Made by a program: the position numbers and the translations under genes
DNA from: Thoreauomyces humboldtii
Lineage: Eukaryota; Chytridiomycota; Chytridiomycetes; Spizellomycetales; Powellomycetaceae
Length of the DNA: 26,598 nt
Assembly (NCBI GenBank): GCA_027596035.1
Contig: JADGJA010000270.1
Span: 1-26,598 of the forward strand
Direction: 5' to 3'
Shown here: in pieces, positions 20,127 to 26,598 of the stretch
How positions within the stretch are numbered: the stretch's first letter is position 1
Layout: the number at the start of each line of letters is the position of its first letter
Notes under the pieces: model-generated
The model's database searches: none
What the model was told of the DNA's origin: nothing
The model's input: only the letters and a program-made list of their open reading frames with translations

Positions 20127-22777
20127 ATGGCTACTGCCGCCGTGAGCGGCAATTATGGCAAAGAGCCCTGCCAAGCAATGGGTGCCGGGCCAGAACTGCA
20201 GGTGGGTGGGCTGGCCATGTCCGGGTACCTTACCTTCCGTCCCGGCTTCATTCTGACCTTGCAATCTAACTAGTCTTTGTTGCGATGATAGGAACTGAAA
20301 GCTATCGATCATGAAGTTGTGAGTTGTGGATCCAAAAATCTGTAGCAATTCCTCTAGCACTTATTCTGTTTGCACATTCCCATGGGTTAGGTCGCCGCAA
20401 TTCATTTCGGAAATCAAGTATGATTACGCTGCATGATGTGTTCTCGTCCCCCCATTGATGTTGATCTTCTTGAAAGGTGCGGGACTTTGCGCAAGAGCGG
20501 CTCACTATGGAGGCCGAGTACGCCGAAAAGTTGCTGGCGCTGCACGCAAAAACATCACAAGCTGGCCTGCCGAAAACCAGGCATACGAATACCTCTCAGT
20601 CCGCTTTCGCTAATACTGGAGACGGTTCCGAGTACAGAACGCTGGAAGCAGCGTGGCTTGCCCTATTGAATGATCTCGAAGCTTCCGCGAAGAATCATCG
20701 CTCCTTCTCGGAAGCGATTCATTCAGGAGTCGTTGGTCTGCTCGAAGGTCTGGAGAAGAACAACGAAGACGGCCGCCGAAAAAACGCTGCATTCTATACC
20801 CGGCTTCTCTCTGAGCGAGATCGGATTGTTACTGAGGCGCATAAGGCCAAAAGCAAGTTCGACGCTTCGTGTGAAGCTCTCGAGGCAGTCAAGACAAAGC
20901 AGCTGCGTGCTCCGGACGAGCGAACCGCCGAAAAGCTTTCTCACAAACTGAAAGAGGATTCGGTGGACAGAGTCAACGCCAAAACAAGCCATGCCCTGGC
21001 GCTCGCATCTGCAAATGCTGTCCAAGATCGCTTTTATAAAGATGACCTGCCGTCGCTCATGGATGCGAATCGAAATCTTCTCGAGGATAGCTTGGAAGGC
21101 GTGACGAAGGCCTGGAAGAACTTTCTGGAGTGCAGCGCTCAACTTGCTGCAAATTCTGATGTGTCGTTGGCGGATGCTCGAAACCAAGTCGATCGCGTCG
21201 ATGTGTCCTCAGACGTCGCGCTCTTTATGGGCACGCGCGGCGGTTGGAGAGAGATGCTGGAAAGCGAGGCAGCTACCATGAAACTTACACCTCCAATATA
21301 CCTGGATGAAACGGTAGAGAGCCGTTTTACCTTACTCGCGCTTGTACAAACTGCTAAAATATTTTCTGTTTAGAACGACTTGTCGCGTGAGGAGAGCTCC
21401 ATAATTTTCCTGAAAAACAAACTGCGGAAGCTGCGGAAAAGGGTGGAGCAGTTGAACACGGATATTGAGTTGAAAGAGAATATGATTCTGGGAATGGAAA
21501 CGTTGGAGGCTGCATATCGCCAGGATCCGGCACAGGGAGACGCTCGCGCGGTTCGCGAGGTAAGTCTTTCGACCTGAGTTATTGGACAATCCGGAGTCTG
21601 ACCTTAAATGCCCAGACCATCCTTGCCGAAACTCGGGAGCTAGTTGTCGTCCGCATTGCGAAAACAAAGTTCCAGACGCAAATTGATCTCATTCTGAAGG
21701 AAATTCGTAAGGACAAAAGTCTTATCTAATCTCATTCAAATACTAATGAATGTGCAACATTTCAGCTACTATCAACACGATGCTGCAGTATGCGAAGTGT
21801 CATGACCTTCATGGTTCTACATTCACGATCCCGACCGTGTGTGACTATTGTCGGGGAACAATTTGGGGGGTAGGAAAGCCAGGTCTCCACTGTTCGGCAT
21901 GGTAAGCACGATTTTGCGAAGCAGCCGACGAAAATTAATCACACTGAAACTTACTATGTCACCGCCTGCTCCTTAGTGGATATAATGCACACCTTAAGTG
22001 TGAGCTCAAAGTTGCACCAAGTTGCGGGATGGCTAAGGATACGAAGGAGAAAGAATTCTCGAAGTCTCCCACATCCAACCGAAACTCTATCATATCCGTT
22101 GCCTCCTTTGGTCCTGGTATGTTGCAACATACTTATGAGAGTTTGCTAAAACAAAACAGCCGTATTCACAAAGATTGCAGGAGGCACCTTTGCCGCAGGC
22201 AGCTTCGGAGGTACCTGGTTTGGTGGAGCATCCGCCTACATATTGTATTCCTACGCGCCATCCCCGTCAGCTACCGAACAGATTGAAGTCAAAGAAGGGG
22301 ATATCGTCCAGGTTCTAGAGCCGGGTAAGACGCCGTCGGGGCGTGTCTTTCGTGAGGACGCATCTTCTAAAAATGTTTCCCACAAACCAGACGATGGAAG
22401 CGGCTGGACGCACGTCATCAGAATCAAGAACGGCGACAAGAGATCGGGACTAGTCCCAACTAGCTACATGGATTGCATCAGCTCACCCGCAACCGCAGCG
22501 GAGCCATTCTGCTTTGAGAAACGCGACGCCCCGCCGTCACCAACCACTGTGGTAAGCGAGGTTTGGACAGTGATCCCCTGCCAAGAATACTGAATACGTT
22601 GACGCATACCAGACTGCCGCTTATAATTACACGAAGAGAACGCCCGAGGAACTCACGATCATCGAGGGACAGTCCCTTGAAATGTTGGAGCCAGACCACG
22701 GCGATGGATGGGCAACCGTCACGAATGGTTCCGAAACCGGGTTGGTGCCTCTCTCGTACCTCTCGTTCGAATCGTAA
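20127..22777 (+). CDS. BZZ1: Bzz1-type F-BAR / C1 / SH3–SH3 actin-assembly protein
   Basis: Endocytic membrane-bending adaptor that, in yeasts, works with Las17/WASP to drive Arp2/3 actin assembly at cortical patches. Ten exons are reconstructed: 20127–20201, 20292–20318, 20391–20417, 20477–21313, 21374–21559, 21616–21706, 21766–21901, 21977–22116, 22181–22551 and 22613–22777, giving 684 aa. The F-BAR domain spans about 18–300 (ELKAIDHEV + VAAIHFGNQ + VRDFAQERLTMEAEYAEKLL), followed by a coiled coil (323–384). The C1 domain fits the consensus exactly: H427-x12-C440-x2-C443-x13-C457-x2-C460-x4-H465-x2-C468-x7-C476. SH3-1 is at about 522–590 (ASAYILYSYAPS…SGLVPTSYM) and SH3-2 at 631–684 (TAAYNYTKRTPEE…GLVPLSYL). 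The intron before exon 7 contains a perfect TACTAAT branch site (21741–21747). The first exon is tentative: ATGs at 20106, 20127 and 20178 share the frame. Confidence 0.91.
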
Positions 22778-22870
22778 AGCCTCCGCGTAGCTCTCTTTAT
22801 ACATTCTATCCAACCCCCGGTTCTTCAATAATACCACACTATACAATTTACATAGAAACAACCATTGATC

Positions 22871-22876
22871 AATAAA
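22871..22876 (+). terminator. AATAAA polyadenylation signal for BZZ1
   Basis: A perfect AATAAA lies 94 bp after the BZZ1 stop codon, within AT-rich sequence of the 209-bp convergent gap to the transporter gene. Confidence 0.6.
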
Positions 22877-22986
22877 AAAAATATGCTACACAAATGTAGG
22901 GAAGGGGAGGGGTGAACGCGGCCAGCAATACAATGCTCTGAAGTCCCAAGAAACGTAGAGACGGGCGAAACCGAGCCACAGACCGA

Positions 22987-24159
22987 TCACGCCGCGGATA
23001 CGTTGAACGCTTTGCCGACTCCGTAGGTTCCTATCATGGCAAGCTATACAGAGAAGGAAACTGTCAGAAAGCTGAGGACAACGTCGCAGTGTAGGGTAAA
23101 GCTACGCACCCAGCCGCCAATGAGGACACGCATGGCGCCTTTCCACATGTTCGCGCCTCCGAGGAAGGAACCGAGCATTCCATTGATGACGAGGCCGATC
23201 GTCGTAACCACGATCACAACAGCGAGTCGTACGTCGTAATTTGTGATGAAGATGGCAGCTGTGGCGGAAGGAAAGAGCGAGGTACATGAATGTCAGGGGC
23301 GGGAAGAGTTCACGTCAGATGGCAACGGCGAAGGGGACTCACCCAAGAGGGGAAGCAAAGCACCAACCGAGAAGCAGCATGCGGAAGTGACGGCGGCTTG
23401 GAGAGGGTTGGCGAGCTCGTCAACGTCGACGTTCAGCTCTTCCCGCAAGTGAACCTTGACAATCTCGTCGATGTCACCGTCGGCAGCAGCGTGCAGCTCC
23501 TCGGCAACCTGAAGGGCAAGGGCTGGAGAGATCCCGCGAGCTTCGTAGATGCCTAATATCAGGAAAAGCATCAGAACCCGATATCGAGAAGGACCCGGAC
23601 AGCATCTTCGGACGGAATGTCATGAGGAACGAGGCTTCCTTACCTGCGAGTTCGAGCAGCTCACGCTGCATGGCTTGAGGGCCCTTCATGAACTCCTCCT
23701 TCTCTCGCGCCATGTCCGCTGCCTCGGTGTCCTTCTGCGTTGCAACGGAGACGTATTCGCCGCAAGCCATCGAGAGGGCTCCTGCGACCAATGCCGCGAC
23801 TCCACTGAGAACCATGAGCCTGTGGTCGTCACTGCTTCCCGCGAAACCTGTGAACAGTAGCTTGTCGATCAGCACCTCCAGAACATGTTGAGTTCGTGTC
23901 CCACACTCCCGATGGACCCACCAACGATGAGCGAAGCAACGGAAACAAGCCCGTCGTTGGCTCCCAGGACGGCAGCACGCAACCACGGGGTTCGGTCAGA
24001 GTAATGCTTGTGGCCTATTCCATGACCGTGAGTCATGCCCTTGTTCTGTCCATCTTCCAGTAAAGCAGTTTCCTCATCAACGTTGATGGTAGTGGAGTCA
24101 ACGACCGAAGAAGGCGGGGTGGTGTCGTCACCAACGGAGCCGTATGCGCCGTTTGTCAT
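22987..24159 (-). CDS. CCC1: Ccc1/VIT1-family vacuolar iron/manganese transporter
   Basis: Membrane protein of the VIT family (DUF125), expected to move Fe2+ and/or Mn2+ from cytosol into the vacuole. Exons on the minus strand are 24159–23907, 23847–23644, 23552–23343, 23258–23110 and 23043–22987, giving 290 aa, a usual family length. A His-rich motif (THGHGIGHKHYSD) precedes TM1, which holds the conserved LGANDGLVSVASLIVG. TM2 is LSGVAALVAGALSMACGEYV. The Glu-rich cytosolic metal-binding segment follows (ADMAREKEEF…RELLELAGIYEARGISPALA), then DELANPLQAAVTSA leading into TM3 (CFSVGALLPLL), TM4 (VVIVVTTIGLVINGMLGSFL) and a final helix (MRVLIGGWLAMIGTYGVGKA). Every intron removal restores a contiguous family motif. 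Introns 3 and 4, by position, are slightly long for this window (91 and 84 nt). The symbol follows the yeast homologue; metal preference cannot be read here. Confidence 0.93.
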
Positions 24160-24538
24160 GGCTTTGGACTGTAGCGTTCGGATACGATGGTTGGTTAAGT
24201 GGGATGGAGAAGAAGAGAGCTTCTGTAGACGTGCTGGAAAGAGCAGACGAGGTTACGACCGACACGATATGCAGGAAACAAGAAAGAAGTATGTCTTGAA
24301 GAAGGAAGGCGGAAGAACCAACGACGGAAAGGAAAGGACGAGGGGCGACGATCTCTCGATGCTCGATGTGTGCGAACCCGGAGGCTGCTATCCAAAACTT
24401 CCCTCTTCGCTCTTGGAACACAAATGGTCGAGGGTTGCTATCACGCTGATGTACTATTGATACAAATGAGGAGGGTGGATAGTGACCACGCACGCCTGCG
24501 CGAGCGGTGCTATTAATTGAGGCGAGAAGTCCCCCTTA
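24160..24538. other. Intergenic region: transporter promoter and MADS gene 3' UTR
   Basis: This 379-bp stretch separates two minus-strand genes. A purine-rich plus-strand segment occupies about 24205–24345. I looked for GATA-type iron-regulator sites upstream of the transporter and saw none convincing. No gene is supported. Confidence 0.5.
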
Positions 24539-25761
24539 TCAAGTGCCCGATGCGGGAGGGCCGTTAGCGAAACCGTCAGGTGGGCTGACTGACAGGGGAC
24601 TGGAAGCACCGCTGCGGGCAGACTCGCTGCGCTCAACGAGCTGGCTGATGTGAGACGGATGCTGATGCAGAGGCGCCTGTTGCTGCTGCTCCGTCATCTG
24701 CACATAACCAGGTGCTGCAACAGGATACGGCGGATAGGCGTACGAGTTGAGAAGACTGCTAGATGAGGGATTGGCGGGTAGCTGCATGCCTGGCGTTGGG
24801 TAGCCGACATAGGGATTGCTAGGGTTCCCGGTAGCGATAGGAAGCCCGTACTGAGCGACCGGGACTGCAGTCTCCAATCGCGCAACATCATCCAGAATCT
24901 ATGGCAAAAGTAAATTACCGCTTCTACATTCCTCTGAAGTATTCTGCCCCCCAATACCTTCGCGGGCGAGTACGCGGGCTTCCTGCTTGCTGACGACGGC
25001 TGCAAAACAGGTGGTAGTTCCGGTTTCGGATCTAGAGGGGTTGCGGGTAGTGATGCTGGTGCACTGCTGACGTTGGGGTAGTCCTCCGGATACGCTTCGG
25101 CCGATTCTTCAGCAGAAGGTTCCGGTGCGTTCAAGCATGCCTGGATCAGGTTCTTTCCGTCCGACTTCATTATCAAAGGCTGAAGCTTGGGCGTGGCAAA
25201 TGTGTAAACATGTCCGGACTCGGATGCCACCAGCAGCAAGACCTGAGTCCCAGTCAATGTGGCAAGCTCGTAAGCTTTCTTCATGATACCAGCTTTCCGT
25301 TTTCCGAAGGTTGCCTGTCGCCGCGATGGATCATCGATGTACTGAATCGGGCTCATTTAGGATCGGCTTTCTAGTGTAGAGTTCCTTGTGAAATCATACC
25401 TCGATTTTTATCTTTCGACGACCGTTAGGTTTGCCTTTCTGGCCGTCGTCAGATCCATCCTCATCACCTTCCGATAAGGACGCAGCTGAGGCTCTTCGTT
25501 TCCGAGATTTGGTAGAAGCGGGCTGCGGGCGTGGAAACTCTGCAAGGCGTGCACTGTAAGGATTCTGTCTTCGAAGATCTTTCGCGCTATGAACACCTTA
25601 CCTGATGACTCAAGCCGAGAGGGTATATGCTGTGACTGTGGAAGTGCAGATTCCCGGTAATCTGAGTGAATTGCCGAAGGATTGAGGTCTGTACCCTGCG
25701 AGAAGTCTGCTGGAAGCATCAACGGGTGTTCGACACGCTGTTGCCCGACTGGCATGGACAT
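24539..25761 (-). CDS. MCM1: SRF/Mcm1-type MADS-box transcription factor
   Basis: Sequence-specific DNA-binding factor of the type I (SRF/Mcm1) MADS family; in fungi these act with cofactors on cell-cycle, mating and metabolic genes. Exons on the minus strand are 25761–25602, 25539–25400, 25341–24958 and 24898–24539, giving 347 aa. The MADS box spans about residues 93–150, with an intron between RRKIKIE and YIDDPSRRQATFGKRKAGIM; the text continues KKAYELATLTGTQVLLLVAS, typical of SRF/Mcm1 rather than MEF2. The SAM-like extension (GHVYTFATPKLQPLI, KNLIQACLNAPE) follows directly. The N-terminal 90 residues are polar and basic near the box. The C-terminal 120 are rich in Pro, Gln, Ser and Tyr, like an activation region. 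A pyrimidine-tract acceptor-like sequence (ccgattcag) ends 2 nt before the chosen ATG, so an upstream non-coding or coding exon is possible. Confidence 0.92.
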
Positions 25762-26201
25762 TGCTGAATCGGAAAAGGAACACTTCGTGAGGATGAAAGT
25801 ACAGCAACAATTGATGGACCCTAGAAGGAATCGGTGAGGCTACAGTATCGTTCCAGGTCACACTCTTTTGCAGCGTGGAATAAAATGGGCAGGGAATTGT
25901 TGGTGGAGGAAAGGTGAAGGACGGTTGGTACGTCTGTAGTAGACTCTGTACTCTACCTCTGTACTCTACGTGGGCGAAGAATTTTTGTTGGGCTGACCGC
26001 TCTCACTGGGCCCGGCCACACATGACAGCCATATCATCACACGCCTTTCTATGCTTCCCGTATAAAGTCTACTGTACGGCTTGGAACAGCCTGACGTTCG
26101 AAATCCCGATTGCGCTGCACACGGTGGAATGGGATTTTACAAAAGTGGGACGCGAAAGAATGGGCACGAGGCACCAAGGTAGAAACATTGCAATCGACCA
26201 A
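25762..26201. promoter_or_regulatory. Intergenic region: MADS gene promoter and PUP3 3' UTR
   Basis: This 440-bp stretch separates two minus-strand genes. It carries the perfect 13-bp tandem duplication described separately (25944–25969). No protein-coding gene is supported. Confidence 0.5.
25944..25969. repeat. Perfect tandem 13-bp repeat upstream of the MADS gene
   Basis: Two head-to-tail copies of ctctgtactctac occupy 25944–25956 and 25957–25969, about 185 bp upstream of the MADS start codon. They could be a paired regulator site or a simple slippage duplication. Confidence 0.8.
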
Positions 26202-26598
26202 TCAATCCATACGAGCCTTAAGGGTCCGTGTGGTGACTCCGTCCTGGGTGATGACATGCACAATCGCCCCCCATCCACTGCTTGCGTCCCTATCCACGGC
26301 CGACATGAGCGCTTGTGAGATGGTCTCGAACAGCTCTTCTGGTTCCTATGACAGCACGTAAGTGTCAAGTCATCGTTGAGCGGGGGGAGGAATTGGGATA
26401 CGAGAAACTTACAAGGTCAGGCTCCCAGAGTCCCTCGGCGGATCCGTACATTTGCTTTCCAGCAGTTCCCGACACGACAAAGTCCTTTGCGTGGTTGATA
26501 CATCCCAGAAGGTCCATTGAGCAAATGTATGGGGACCCGTCTTTTTCAATTCCTGCGATCACAGGTTCGCAGTAGTATGGGCCAAACCTTTCGCGGGG
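26202..26598 (-). CDS. PUP3: 20S proteasome subunit beta-3 (Pup3/PSMB3), C-terminal part
   Basis: Non-catalytic beta subunit of the 20S proteasome core. Two exons are visible on the minus strand, 26598–26413 and 26345–26202, encoding the last 109 residues; the 5' half lies beyond the right edge, and position 26598 begins a codon. The text [53 protein letters not shown] and then, after a 67-nt intron (gtaagt…catag), [20 protein letters not shown] and [11 protein letters not shown], is characteristic of beta-3 and not of the catalytic beta subunits. The stop codon is TGA at 26204–26202. About 205 residues are expected for the whole protein, so roughly half is present. Confidence 0.96.

Noticed and set aside
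24454..24493. Short minus-strand frames between the transporter and the MADS gene
   Set aside because: They are 60–120 codons, overlap the transporter 5' region or the MADS tail, and show no conserved text.

Overview
The window is ordinary nuclear chromosome from a fungus, most likely a basidiomycete. Protein-coding genes are close together on both strands, many carry GT–AG introns of about 50–90 nt, and the gene set is eukaryotic and fungal: an SRF/Mcm1-type MADS factor, a Bzz1-type F-BAR/C1/SH3 protein, a Ccc1/VIT1 transporter, an intron-rich Mer3 helicase and a 20S proteasome subunit. Ustilaginomycotina (smut relatives) is a plausible guess from intron style and protein character, but I cannot prove it. 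I see no mobile element, CRISPR array, tRNA, rRNA, virus or toxin gene.

Layout from left to right: RRP1/Nop52 (21–2048, +, 5' end outside the window); a large RING-type protein (2387–5350, −); mitochondrial initiation factor IF-3 (5921–6913, −); a non-canonical poly(A)/poly(U) polymerase (7440–10237, −); the DNA primase large subunit PRI2 (10725–12518, +); the meiotic helicase MER3/HFM1 (12837–19478, −, 27 exons as reconstructed); BZZ1 (20127–22777, +, 10 exons); a Ccc1/VIT1-type iron/manganese transporter (22987–24159, −, 5 exons); an Mcm1-type MADS-box factor (24539–25761, −, 4 exons); and the C-terminal 109 residues of the proteasome beta-3 subunit PUP3 (26202–26598, −, running off the right edge). 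All splice models were made by eye. They are supported by GT–AG (once GC–AG) borders, conserved frame across every junction, CDS totals divisible by three, and restored family motifs at the joins.

The genes do not form a pathway cluster. They cover ribosome biogenesis, ubiquitin signalling, mitochondrial translation, RNA 3' tailing, DNA replication, meiotic crossing-over, endocytic actin assembly, metal storage, transcription and proteolysis. Two intergenic stretches are divergent promoters (TNTase/PRI2 and MER3/BZZ1) and three are convergent 3' junctions.

I did not find a novel multi-gene system. The points most worth a second look are: an IF-3 that appears to carry two tandem N-terminal domains joined by a microsatellite-encoded polyserine linker; a RING domain with Glu where the zinc-binding His is normally found; the very high intron density of MER3 beside intronless neighbours, with a 23-nt microexon and one GC–AG intron; and an RRP1 intron that could be retained in frame and would add a hydrophobic segment.
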